Shown here: piece after piece, positions 9,464-17,126 of the stretch | Layout of the letters: each line of letters begins with the position of its first letter | Position numbering within the stretch: the stretch's first letter is position 1 | NCBI RefSeq assembly: GCF_021390435.2 | Contig: NZ_JAJVCN010000001.1 | Location: 2,418,001-2,482,000 of the forward strand | Reading direction: 5' to 3' | Length of the DNA: 64,000 nucleotides | Source: Kibdelosporangium philippinense | Lineage (GTDB): Bacteria > Actinomycetota > Actinomycetes > Mycobacteriales > Pseudonocardiaceae | Position numbers and translations under genes: made by a program | Notes under the pieces: model-generated | What the model was told of the DNA's origin: nothing | The model's input: only the letters and a program-made list of their open reading frames with translations | Databases searched by the model: none

Positions 9464-9578
9464 GGCTTGGGGCGTGGCCCGGACATGCGCTGGTTCGGAA
9501 GAAGCTGGGTTGGGCGTGGGTGAGTCGGACAACAAGCCGGGTTGGCTGAGGGCATGGCTTCGGCATCCGCTGATTCGG
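9464..9578. repeat. two diverged 35-bp direct repeats in a 196-bp gap
   Basis: Units at 9464-9498 and 9544-9578 match at 26 of 35 positions and share the end CTGATTCGG/CTGGTTCGG. They fill the gap between the M20 hydrolase and the convergent PH-domain gene. No coding potential or clear hairpin was seen here. Confidence 0.45.
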
Positions 9579-9610
9579 GCATGGGCTGGGTTGGGGTTGT
9601 CCGGCGGGTG

Positions 9611-10081
9611 CTATGCCTGTCCGTTGTTGCGCATCAGGATGGCTGCCGTTCGTTGGAACTCGGCCGCTCTGGCCGGGACTTTGCCTTGTCGCAACGAGTA
9701 CCACGACAAGGACGACAGGGTTAGGTTCTCTGCTCCGTTCTTGCCCACCAGCAGGACTGTCTTCGATGGAAGGATTGATGGCCCCTCGCCGATGGTGACT
9801 TCGTCGATGTCGGTCCAGGGCATCCGTTGGACCGTCCAGAACAGGCCATGCTCTTCGACGTGTTCCGCCCGCACTACGACCCGGGACTGGCGGGAGGAGC
9901 GGATCATCAGGACTCCGCCTACACCCATCGCCCCGACAGCGATCAGGTCGCCTGTGGCACTTGGACCTGCGACGAAGCCAGACATCCCGACCAACACGAG
10001 CAGTATGCCTTGGGCGAGGATCAACCAGCGCCATGGTGACCGAAGTACGTGGGGGAGTTCGAGAGCGGGTTTATCGGTCAT
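9611..10081 (-). CDS. membrane-anchored bacterial PH-domain protein
   Basis: A 156-residue protein. Two adjacent membrane segments (WLILAQGILLVLVGMSGFVAG and a Gly/Ala/Val-rich second one ending GVLMI) are followed by a PH-like beta domain with VVVRAEHVEEHGLFWTVQRM, then a 'PWTDIDEVTIGEGP' strand-turn. This layout is that of small actinobacterial PH-domain (bPH-type) proteins of unknown role, often written as hypothetical. ATG start at 10081. Neighbours give no functional hint. Confidence 0.7.
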   Translation of the reverse strand: MTDKPALELPHVLRSPWRWLILAQGILLVLVGMSGFVAGPSATGDLIAVGAMGVGGVLMIRSSRQSRVVVRAEHVEEHGLFWTVQRMPWTDIDEVTIGEGPSILPSKTVLLVGKNGAENLTLSSLSWYSLRQGKVPARAAEFQRTAAILMRNNGQA

Positions 10082-10269
10082 GTCCGCAGTCGCCTTCGCG
10101 CTGCCAGTGAATACCCGCCGACGATGTGTCTATGGGCGCGCAGGTGAACTTCAGGTCCGATGTGGCCGGAACATCGGCGAGTGTCACCAAGCCGCTGCGG
10201 GTGATCTGCGGGGATGGGTTGGCAGGCAACGTTCTCCTTTGCCCGGCCGCAGGTTATGCGGTCGGATCG

Positions 10270-10704
10270 TCAGCGTAGGCGGAAGACGGGGAAGTCGGGG
10301 GCGATTTCGCGCAGTCTTTCGTCGCTGGACTCCGCCGTCACGTTTTCGAAGAAGCGGCCTACTTCCCATGCCCACTTCTTTAAGTACAGCCGGAGGATCT
10401 CGGGTTTTTCGTCGTCTGGGATCTCGACTGCTTGGAATGGTTCTACTTTGCGGCCGAGGCGTAGTTCTCCGCCGCCGGCTGCGCGCATGTTGCGGACCCA
10501 CTGGGTGTGGCCGCGGGGTGCGACCAGGTAGCGCTCTCCGTTATATGTCAACGGGTTCACAGGCACCGTTCGCCATTCACCGCTCTTTCGGCCGCGTACG
10601 GCCAGGACTCGGCTGCCTGCCAGGCTGATGCCTATCTGGGTGAGGAACTTGGCGACCGGGTTGAAGATCTTGTCGGCGCCTGAGGGCTTGATGTTGCGGA
10701 CCAT
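10270..10704 (-). CDS. deazaflavin (F420)-dependent nitroreductase family protein
   Basis: From the ATG at 10704, preceded by AGGAG, the product is 144 residues. It has the split-barrel Ddn fold, with GSRVLAVRGRKSGEWRTVPV near residue 30 and GERYLVAPRGHTQWVRNMRA, the stretches that in M. tuberculosis Ddn and relatives contact F420. Members reduce quinones, nitroimidazoles or other hydrophobic acceptors with F420H2. A longer upstream reading frame exists but has no start that fits. It is divergent from a TetR-family regulator 111 bp away, with shared operator-like dyads between them, so it is the likely target of that regulator. Confidence 0.85.
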   Translation of the reverse strand: MVRNIKPSGADKIFNPVAKFLTQIGISLAGSRVLAVRGRKSGEWRTVPVNPLTYNGERYLVAPRGHTQWVRNMRAAGGGELRLGRKVEPFQAVEIPDDEKPEILRLYLKKWAWEVGRFFENVTAESSDERLREIAPDFPVFRLR

Positions 10705-10720
10705 TCTGCACTCCTGATGT

Positions 10721-10785
10721 GAGCGGTGCTCTCTGATGTGATCAGTGAACACTCTTGGCGCCTGGATGTCAAGAGCGGTGCTCTC
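10721..10785. promoter_or_regulatory. repeated operator-like dyads between reductase and TetR genes
   Basis: The 13-mer GAGCGGTGCTCTC occurs at 10721-10733 and again at 10773-10785. Each contains the dyad GAGC-GGT-GCTC. A third related site, GCAGTGCTCT, lies at 10795-10804, and an AGTG-AA-CACT dyad is at 10744-10753. All fall in the divergent promoter region, which suggests autoregulation by the TetR protein and control of the reductase. Confidence 0.65.
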
Positions 10786-10815
10786 GGTACTGTGCAGTGC
10801 TCTACACTGAGACCT

Positions 10816-11487
10816 ATGAATGCTGCGAGGACTGCGCGGGATCGGGCAAGGGCGGAGTTGACTCAGGAGATCAAGAACGAGGCGCGTAGGCAGTTGGCCA
10901 TCGATGGCGCGCAGAAGCTGTCCTTGCGGTCTGTCGCGCGTGCGCTGGGGATGGTGTCGTCGGCCCTCTATCGGTACTTCCCGAGCAGGGATGAGCTGCT
11001 GACGGCGTTGATCATCGACGCGTACAACGCGGTTGGGGATGCGGCCGAGGGGGGAAAGGTGGGCCAGACGCCACGGGAAAGGTGGACAGCCGCGTGTCAG
11101 GCGATCCGGGCGTGGGCGCGGGCGAATCCGCATGAGTACGCCCTGATCTACGGCTCGCCCATCCCGGGATATGTGGCGCCGGCGGATACGGTCGCCGCCG
11201 CGGCCCGAGTTCCGTTGACGTTACTCAGCATTCTTGGCGAAGCCGAGTTGAAGCCCGCGTTCGAGAGCGCTCCGCTGACCAACGGGTTGGCTGGTCAATT
11301 GGCGGCGATCGAGCTCGACGTGGACTTGCCGTTGGAGACGGTCAATCGCGCCATCGTCGTATGGAGTCAGCTGTTCGGGATGCTCAGTTTCGAGCTGTTC
11401 GGCCAGTTCGTCGGCAGTGTTGACCCGACGGATGAGTTCTTCGCGCACGCGACCGGGCAGATGGCGGACTTCGTCGGCCTGCCGTGA
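10816..11487 (+). CDS. TetR/AcrR-family transcriptional regulator
   Basis: ATG at 10816 gives 223 residues; an earlier in-frame start at 10726 would run through the operator region and is rejected. The N-terminal helix-turn-helix reads LSLRSVARALGMVSSALYRY (residues about 36-55), followed by FPSRDELLTAL, the hallmark end of the TetR DNA-binding domain. The C-terminal part resembles the TetR_C_13-type ligand domain (YALIYGSPIPGY). It is divergent from the F420-type reductase and sits 75 bp upstream of the P450 gene, so it could control either. Confidence 0.9.
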   Translation: MNAARTARDRARAELTQEIKNEARRQLAIDGAQKLSLRSVARALGMVSSALYRYFPSRDELLTALIIDAYNAVGDAAEGGKVGQTPRERWTAACQAIRAWARANPHEYALIYGSPIPGYVAPADTVAAAARVPLTLLSILGEAELKPAFESAPLTNGLAGQLAAIELDVDLPLETVNRAIVVWSQLFGMLSFELFGQFVGSVDPTDEFFAHATGQMADFVGLP

Positions 11488-11525
11488 GATGGCAGCAATC
11501 GGTGACTTCTTGACGCTTCCTTAAC

Positions 11526-11541
11526 TTCACAACTTTGTGAA
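11526..11541. promoter_or_regulatory. perfect palindrome upstream of the P450 gene
   Basis: TTCACAA-CT-TTGTGAA is a perfect 7+2+7 inverted repeat whose right end is 20 bases before the P450 ATG. AT-rich against the GC-rich background, it looks like a protein-binding operator. It does not match the GAGC-type dyads near the TetR gene, so a different regulator may bind. Confidence 0.6.
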
Positions 11542-11561
11542 TCTCGTGTAGTCATTGAAGC

Positions 11562-12752
11562 ATGACCACCGAAAGCATTCAGGGCCTGCCGACCCAGCGC
11601 CCGAATCCGCTTGACCCGCCCGAAGAGATCGGCGCCCTGCGCGCGCAAGACTCGATGGTGCGGATGACGTTCCCTGACGGTCATCTCGGCTGGCTGGCGA
11701 CCGGGCACCACGCGGTCCGCTCGATACTGGCCAACCCGGCGTTCAGCAACCGGATCGACCTGACCCACCCGATCATCCCGGCGAAGCGGCTGACCAGCCA
11801 GTCCATCAAGGACTTCCCGATGCCGCCTGGCATGTTCAACCGGATGGACGACCCAGAGCACGGCCGGATCCGGCGCATGCTCACCGGCCAGTTCACCGTG
11901 CGCCGGATGAAGCAGCTCGAACCGCGGATCGAGCAGATCGTCAACGAGCACCTCGACGCGATCATCAGCGCCGGACCGCCGGTCGACCTGGTTCCCACGT
12001 ACACATTGCCGGTCCCGTCACTGGTGATCTGCGAACTGCTTGGCGTCCCATACGACCGGCGCGGCCAGTTCCAAGGCGACGCGTCCACCTTGCTGAATCT
12101 CGAATCCGGCGCCGAAGACGCGATGGCCGCATGGGTATCGATCAACAACCTGCTCAGTGATGTCATCAACGAGAAGCGCTCCACGCCCGGTGACGACCTG
12201 CTGAGCGGCCTGATCGCGGAAGACGAACTGACCCACGAAGAACTCGTTACCATCGGCATGGTCCTGCTCATCGCGGGCCACGAGACAACCGCGAACATGC
12301 TCGGCCTCGGCACGTACACGATCCTGCAGAAACCCGGTCGCGCCGAAGCGCTGCTGGCCGACCCGGCCGGAGCCGTCGAGGAACTGCTGCGCTACCTCTC
12401 GATCATCCACTTTGGACCAGTACGGACCGCGCTCGAGGACGTGGAAATCGAAGGGCACCAGATCAAAGCGGGCGAGGCGGTCGCGATGTCGGTTCCGGGC
12501 GCCAACCGGGACCCGGAGAAGTTCCACGATCCCGACGAGCTGGACCTGACCAGGCACGCGCAGGGGCATATGAGCTTCGGCCACGGCATCCACCAGTGCC
12601 TCGGCCAGCAGCTGGCCCGGATCGAGATGCGGATCGGCTTCGCGGCGTTGCTGCGCCGCGTGCCCACGCTCAGGCTGGCCGGTGAGGTGCGGTTCCGTGA
12701 CCGGATGACCATCTACGGCGTGTTCAACCTGCCCGTGACCTGGGATGTATGA
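11562..12752 (+). CDS. cytochrome P450 (CYP105/107-like bacterial class)
   Basis: A 396-residue soluble haem monooxygenase. Visible motifs are the C-helix HGRIRRML, the I-helix oxygen-activation motif AGHETTANML (residues about 242-251), the K-helix EELLRY, and the haem loop FGHGIHQCLG with the proximal Cys at residue 346. Length is normal for bacterial class I P450s, which take electrons from a ferredoxin and reductase; neither is encoded nearby. The closest regulator upstream is the TetR gene, and a 16-bp palindrome sits just before the start. Substrate unknown. Confidence 0.93.
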   Translation: MTTESIQGLPTQRPNPLDPPEEIGALRAQDSMVRMTFPDGHLGWLATGHHAVRSILANPAFSNRIDLTHPIIPAKRLTSQSIKDFPMPPGMFNRMDDPEHGRIRRMLTGQFTVRRMKQLEPRIEQIVNEHLDAIISAGPPVDLVPTYTLPVPSLVICELLGVPYDRRGQFQGDASTLLNLESGAEDAMAAWVSINNLLSDVINEKRSTPGDDLLSGLIAEDELTHEELVTIGMVLLIAGHETTANMLGLGTYTILQKPGRAEALLADPAGAVEELLRYLSIIHFGPVRTALEDVEIEGHQIKAGEAVAMSVPGANRDPEKFHDPDELDLTRHAQGHMSFGHGIHQCLGQQLARIEMRIGFAALLRRVPTLRLAGEVRFRDRMTIYGVFNLPVTWDV

Positions 12753-12891
12753 AGATCGTCATCATTACCGTCGGCTCGCGTGACGCTGCGGAGGCGGCAC
12801 GCGCTGAGTCCACCAGTGTCCTCGCGATGATCACATCCAGCCCATTCTTGGATGAGGGTGCTCTGCCATCGCCCTCGCTGCAGGCCGGTCG

Positions 12892-12924
12892 CCCATAAGG
12901 TCCCCATAAGGTCCCCACAAGGTC
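12892..12924. repeat. three tandem 11-bp direct repeats
   Basis: CCCATAAGGTC occurs twice in tandem (12892-12902, 12903-12913), followed by CCCACAAGGTC (12914-12924). The one-turn spacing resembles binding arrays of OmpR/SARP-type activators. It lies in a 215-bp gap between convergent genes, 3' of both, with no gene start close by. Confidence 0.6.
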
Positions 12925-12967
12925 ACTGTGAGGCAGACCAGAATGGTCGGATGGATCTCGGAACACG

Positions 12968-14119
12968 TCACTTCGGTGGAGTGAGGACGTATGGTGCGGC
13001 CGGAGTGCAGATCGAGCGGCGCAGGAAGCGTTTGTCGCAGGCTTGGACGTTCACGATGTAGGCGGCGGCGGGGTCGGCATCGTCTATTGTGTACTCATTG
13101 CCTGCCACTTCGACACTCGGCACGTCGATCTGGCTCAGCGTCTGCCAGCTGACGTTGTACGCGTCGGCGATTGCCCAGTGCCAGGCCAGATGGATCTTCG
13201 TGCCGTCCCGTTCGGCACGGACCAGGCATGGGCGGTCGTATCCGGAACACGGGCCGCCCGCGACCTGCGTGGGCTGAAAGCCGTTGCCTGGCACGGCGAC
13301 CGGTGGTGTGTCCGCGGTCTTGCTGATGTGTCCGCGTTCGAAGTTCACGTAGTGGACGTCCCTATCGGCCAGGATCGTGCTGGTCGGCTCGCCCAGTGTC
13401 TGCCAGTTGGCTTGCCACACCGCGAAGAAGTCCGGCGGTGCGAGGAAATCGCCGACTGTCGCGGTGATGGTGAAGAAGCCCGTGGTGGTTTGTTCGTACG
13501 CCTGTCCGCCCGCTGTCAGACCGGTCTGCCCGGTCGGGCAGCCGAGTCTGCCCGACTTGCCTTCATGCCTGATCCAGGATTCCCGGATGCGCGCGTCTTT
13601 CGGCACCGACGGGCAGCCGAAGACCGCCTCGTGGTTGGCCCTCGCGGTATGGACGATGACGGCGACCGAGGTCGTCATCGCGACGAAAGCCAGCAACAGC
13701 AGGACAATCGGCACCCAACGCGGGTTGGCACGTGGGTTGGCCTCGGCCGGTTCCACGCGGATGATCAGGCGTGCGGTGCTTGTCTGCCGTGACGCCCAGA
13801 GCGCCGCCAGCGGAGCGATGGTCAGGACGGCGGTGCTGATCGCGTAGTCGGCCTGGAACTCGACGGCCACGCTCGCCGTCGCGGCCACACCGCCGACGCC
13901 GAAACCGCTGATCACGATGGCTCTGGCGATGCGCCACCACCATGGTGAGTCCAGCATCTGGCCCGCCCAGAGCCGGGCATCGGACCAGACACCCGGATCG
14001 GGGTGCGCACGACCGGCCGCGGCCAGCCGGACCACTTCCCGGCGCTGCCGGAAACCCAGTTGCCACCAAGCGATCTGGGTTCCGGCGATCTCAGCGAGAC
14101 GACGTTCGGGTGCGGGCAC
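12968..14119 (-). CDS. membrane protein with LGFP-like repeats and C-terminal beta domain
   Basis: From a GTG at 14119 the product is 383 residues. The frame stays open upstream, but that extension would overlap the divergent kinase gene. The N-terminal 55 residues are cytoplasmic, then two hydrophobic segments (IVISGFGVGGVAATASVAV and YAISTAVLTIAPLAALW) and a third (WVPIVLLLLAFVAMTTSVAV). The exported part holds two LGFP-like units (IRHEGKSGRLGCPTGQT and WQTLGEPTSTI), which bind cell-wall or secreted partners in other actinobacteria. A fibronectin-III-like domain with four cysteines ends the protein. Divergent from the two-component system, so it may be a cognate target or sensor accessory. 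Start is uncertain. Confidence 0.65.
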   Translation of the reverse strand: MPAPERRLAEIAGTQIAWWQLGFRQRREVVRLAAAGRAHPDPGVWSDARLWAGQMLDSPWWWRIARAIVISGFGVGGVAATASVAVEFQADYAISTAVLTIAPLAALWASRQTSTARLIIRVEPAEANPRANPRWVPIVLLLLAFVAMTTSVAVIVHTARANHEAVFGCPSVPKDARIRESWIRHEGKSGRLGCPTGQTGLTAGGQAYEQTTTGFFTITATVGDFLAPPDFFAVWQANWQTLGEPTSTILADRDVHYVNFERGHISKTADTPPVAVPGNGFQPTQVAGGPCSGYDRPCLVRAERDGTKIHLAWHWAIADAYNVSWQTLSQIDVPSVEVAGNEYTIDDADPAAAYIVNVQACDKRFLRRSICTPAAPYVLTPPK

Positions 14120-14154
14120 CCGGCCGAGTGTAGGCTCGATCCGCGGGGGAGGGA

Positions 14155-15315
14155 TTGGCCATTTCGACACGAGAACATCCGGCGCCGATGTTGCTTGTCC
14201 TGGTATTCCGATGGTGCGCGTTCGCATGGATGGCGATCGTCGCGGCCATCGGCGGCCAGGTACGCGAGCAGGCAGCCACACTTGCCGTGGCCGCATTGGT
14301 ACTGACGTTGGGCTGGACGGCGTGGCTGACGCTCGCGGCCGTGCGCCGGTCGGATCTGGTTCTCGCCATCGACCTCGCACTGGCCGTCGCGCTCGTGCTC
14401 GCCGGTGGACTTTTCCATCCAGTACAGCATGTTCTGACAAACCATCCGTCGGTGACGGGCGCGTATCCGATGGCAGCGGTCGCGGCATGGGCCGTGGTAC
14501 GGCGAGTCAGCGGTGGCGTGCTCGCCGGAGGGATTGTCGCTGCCGTCTTGCCGTTCGCCTACGAGTTGAATCGCGCGTCGGTCGCAGAGCTGTCCTTCTC
14601 GCAAACCCTGGCCATGACCGCGTCCGGTCTGTCCTATGTGCTCGTCGGGGCGGCAGTGGGGACCGCGTCCACGCAGTTCGACCGGCTGGCGCAAGCGTTG
14701 GCGCGCAGCAGTTCGGAGGCGGCACGGTTGGCCGAGGGGGAACGGCTGGCCGCGCGAATACACGATGATGTGCTGCAACACCTGGCTTTACTGCAGCGCA
14801 AAGGACTGGACCTGGCGTCCCGCGGTGACGTGCGGCCGGGGGAGGTGCGCGCGTTGATGGCTGAGGTTCGCGCACAGGAGAAAGCGTTGCGTGACTTGGT
14901 TGTTCCTGGTGCGCTGGTCGCGCCACCAGGTTCGGCTTCGCTGACGGCTTTCTTGGAACAACTGCCAGGTTCGTACGGCGATCTGGAGGTGCTGGTGCTG
15001 GCGAGTGGGCCGGTAGTCATGCCGGAGATAGAGACAGCCGAGGTCGTCGCGGCGGTCAAAGAGGCGCTGACCAACGTGGTCAAACACGCGAAGGCCACTC
15101 AGGCATGGGTTTCCGTGTTCGATGAGGATCCGGGCACGACCGTGTTCGTGCGGGACAACGGCGTCGGGTTCACCTTCGTGGAGGACGCCGCCATGGCGGC
15201 CGGGCGGTTGGGGCTGTTGGTGAGCGTCCGAGCCAGGATTGAGCGGATCGGCGGCACGGTCGCGATCAACGGCCGTCCTGGCCGAGGGGCCGAGATCGAG
15301 CTGCGGCTGCCCTGA
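14155..15315 (+). CDS. NarL-type sensor histidine kinase
   Basis: A 386-residue kinase starting at TTG 14155 behind GGGGGAGGGA; ATG 14188 is a possible alternative. Five or six membrane helices occupy residues about 10-170. The HisKA_3 dimerisation region contains ARIHDDVLQHL with the phospho-acceptor His at residue 203. The HATPase domain shows EALTNVVKHA, VRDNGVGF and a C-terminal GRPGRGAEIEL box. It phosphorylates the response regulator encoded 53 bp downstream. The sensing region is purely membrane-embedded, so an envelope or redox signal is likely, but the stimulus is unknown. Confidence 0.9.
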   Translation: MAISTREHPAPMLLVLVFRWCAFAWMAIVAAIGGQVREQAATLAVAALVLTLGWTAWLTLAAVRRSDLVLAIDLALAVALVLAGGLFHPVQHVLTNHPSVTGAYPMAAVAAWAVVRRVSGGVLAGGIVAAVLPFAYELNRASVAELSFSQTLAMTASGLSYVLVGAAVGTASTQFDRLAQALARSSSEAARLAEGERLAARIHDDVLQHLALLQRKGLDLASRGDVRPGEVRALMAEVRAQEKALRDLVVPGALVAPPGSASLTAFLEQLPGSYGDLEVLVLASGPVVMPEIETAEVVAAVKEALTNVVKHAKATQAWVSVFDEDPGTTVFVRDNGVGFTFVEDAAMAAGRLGLLVSVRARIERIGGTVAINGRPGRGAEIELRLP

Positions 15316-15368
15316 TCGGTGCCCGGAAGGGCGCCTGCCCGCGTGTTCGCCTCGGCAAGCTGGAGATC

Positions 15369-15965
15369 ATGCGGGTACTCATTGTCGACGACCATCCGTT
15401 GACCAGGAACGGAGTACGGGCCGGGCTGGATGGCGGCCTGATGCAAGTGTTCGAGGCCGGTGACGTCGATGCGGCGTCGCGCAGCCTGGCAGTGGATCGG
15501 CCGCACGTGGTGCTTGTGGATCTGAGGTTGGGTGCCTTGGACGGTATCGACTTCATCCAACACGTTGTGGACTGTTGTCCAGATGTGCGCATTCTCGTGC
15601 TGTCGCAGGCTTCGCTTGTCGAGGTCGTGCGCGCGATCCGAGCGGGCGCGCACGGTTACGTCAGCAAGGCCGCGCCGACTGCTGAGCTTCGTCGTGCTGT
15701 CGCGGCTGTGCTGGACGGTCCTGTCGTGCCACCGGAGTTGGCTGTCCAGCTGGTCAAGGAGTTCCATGAGGGACCAGGATTGTCGCCACGGGAACGTGAG
15801 GTGCTCAGGATCCTGGCCCGTGGTTATGACAACCAGGAGATCGCCGCAGAGCTGGCGATCTCGGTGCGGACGGTGAACCGGCACCTGGAGTCCATCAGGG
15901 ACAAGCTCGGCACCCGGCGCCGGTCGGAGCTGATCCGCATCGCCCGCGCCCGGCTCACTGGGTGA
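15369..15965 (+). CDS. LuxR/NarL-family response regulator
   Basis: A 198-residue regulator. The receiver domain (residues 1-115) has the acidic pair in VLIVDDHP, the phosphorylated Asp at residue 51 in VVLVDLRLG, and a conserved Lys in GYVSKAAP. The C-terminal LuxR helix-turn-helix reads LSPREREVLRILARGYDNQE, then IAAELAISVRTVNRHL. Pairs with the kinase just upstream. Targets may include the divergent LGFP-like gene or the secreted-protein gene that follows. Confidence 0.92.
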   Translation: MRVLIVDDHPLTRNGVRAGLDGGLMQVFEAGDVDAASRSLAVDRPHVVLVDLRLGALDGIDFIQHVVDCCPDVRILVLSQASLVEVVRAIRAGAHGYVSKAAPTAELRRAVAAVLDGPVVPPELAVQLVKEFHEGPGLSPREREVLRILARGYDNQEIAAELAISVRTVNRHLESIRDKLGTRRRSELIRIARARLTG

Positions 15966-15967
15966 GG

Positions 15968-15985
15968 TCACCCATCGTCGGGTGA
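15968..15985 (+). terminator. short hairpin after the response regulator
   Basis: TCACCC pairs with GGGTGA across atcgtc directly after the TGA, followed by gctttatt, a T-rich tail. A modest intrinsic terminator. Confidence 0.5.
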
Positions 15986-16077
15986 GCTTTATTGGGCATT
16001 TTCCCGGTCGGTGTTCATCACGATCATTGAAAGGGTTGCACCTCCTGAAATGATTCCGACGGGAACGGAGATTGTTG

Positions 16078-17022
16078 ATGAAAATTGGAAGAAGGGCGCT
16101 GATCGCGGCGGTTGCCGTGCTGAGCGTCGCCGGTTCGGTCCCGGCCGCCGCGATGGCGCAAGCATCGGGTTCGGTCGCTGGTGACACGTGGTACGGCGCC
16201 AAACGCAACGAGTTCCGCGACGCCTCCGGCAAGGTCGTCATCTCGGTGTACAGCCTGCGGGCGAGCAACGCCCAGCAGGTCTGGCGTGACCAGATCATCC
16301 AGCCAGAGGACGCGGGCATGCTCGCGATCGGTGGCGGTGTCATCGGGGCGAACACCGGGGCAGGTGCGATGGTGACAGCCTCGTATCCGACGACAGATTT
16401 TTCCGGCTGGAAGGTGAGCACAAAGGACCATTACACCGCGTCCCCGCATTATATGGAGGCCTATGTCATCGGTATGAGAATTGAGGGGATGAGTACCGAG
16501 GAATTGCGGAGCAAACTGTACTTCGACAAGAAGACATCCAGCTGGGGGTCGCATCCGGAAGCCTCCGCGGGACTCGATGGGCGCACGCATGCTCTGCTGG
16601 GCGGCGGCTTCAACGTGCGATACAACGGTGCGGGAGTCTTGGCCACTGCCTCGTTCCCGACTGGCGCGAGCTCATGGAAGGCCAGGGCCAAGGATCACAT
16701 CACCGCGGACTGGGGACAGATCGAGACCTATGCCGTCGGTATCGAACGGAACCTGCCAGTCGGCCGGGTAGAGGCCCAGTTGCCGGGCATCGCGTCCGGA
16801 ACGCAGTCGCAGCACCCCGCAGCGACGGCGTCGGTGACTCCGGGTTTCGTGCTGACCGGCGGTGGCGCTGAGGCGAAGTACGGCAATGGGTGGGGCAGCA
16901 TGCTCTGGCAGTTGCAGCCGGCCAGTGGAGTCACGCAGAACTTCACCGCCAGCTCCAAGGATCACCTCCACGTGAGTCCCGCGACGATCGACGTGTACGC
17001 GTTGGGTATCAAGATCGTGTGA
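16078..17022 (+). CDS. secreted protein with three internal repeats, unknown function
   Basis: ATG at 16078 lies 7 bases after GGAACGGAG and gives 314 residues; TTG codons just upstream are less likely. A Sec signal peptide (KIGRRALIAAVAVLSV to AAAMAQA) is followed by three related units. Each begins with GGG or an equivalent near residues 84, 179 and 260. Each has a Tyr/Phe-rich strand, a 'W...KDH' or 'SKDH' motif, and an end resembling 'IETYAVGI' (YVIGM, YAVGI, YALGI). The three-unit layout suggests a beta-rich carbohydrate- or wall-binding protein, but I do not recognise the family. It is flanked by strong terminators, so it is transcribed alone. Confidence 0.75.
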   Translation: MKIGRRALIAAVAVLSVAGSVPAAAMAQASGSVAGDTWYGAKRNEFRDASGKVVISVYSLRASNAQQVWRDQIIQPEDAGMLAIGGGVIGANTGAGAMVTASYPTTDFSGWKVSTKDHYTASPHYMEAYVIGMRIEGMSTEELRSKLYFDKKTSSWGSHPEASAGLDGRTHALLGGGFNVRYNGAGVLATASFPTGASSWKARAKDHITADWGQIETYAVGIERNLPVGRVEAQLPGIASGTQSQHPAATASVTPGFVLTGGGAEAKYGNGWGSMLWQLQPASGVTQNFTASSKDHLHVSPATIDVYALGIKIV

Positions 17023-17027
17023 GCTGG

Positions 17028-17067
17028 CACAGCGCTGGAGCCGGGCTCTTCCGGCTTCAGCGCTGTG
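17028..17067 (+). terminator. strong hairpin after the three-repeat protein gene
   Basis: CACAGCGCTG and AGCCGG on the left pair with CCGGCT and CAGCGCTGTG on the right around gctctt, with a single G/T mismatch between the two stem parts. It begins 6 bases after the stop and isolates mshC from upstream transcription. Confidence 0.8.
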
Positions 17068-17126
17068 ATCCTCCCAACCTATGAGCGGCCAGCTCGTATG
17101 CGTGGAGGCCTATTAACCTGACTGAC

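Noticed and set aside
12892..12924. Possible replication iterons from the 11-bp repeats
   Set aside because: Only three units, no DnaA-box array and no replication gene nearby.
14120..14488. N-terminal extension of the LGFP-like gene
   Set aside because: It would overlap the divergent histidine kinase gene; the extension is Arg/Pro-rich and looks like antisense of the kinase's membrane helices.
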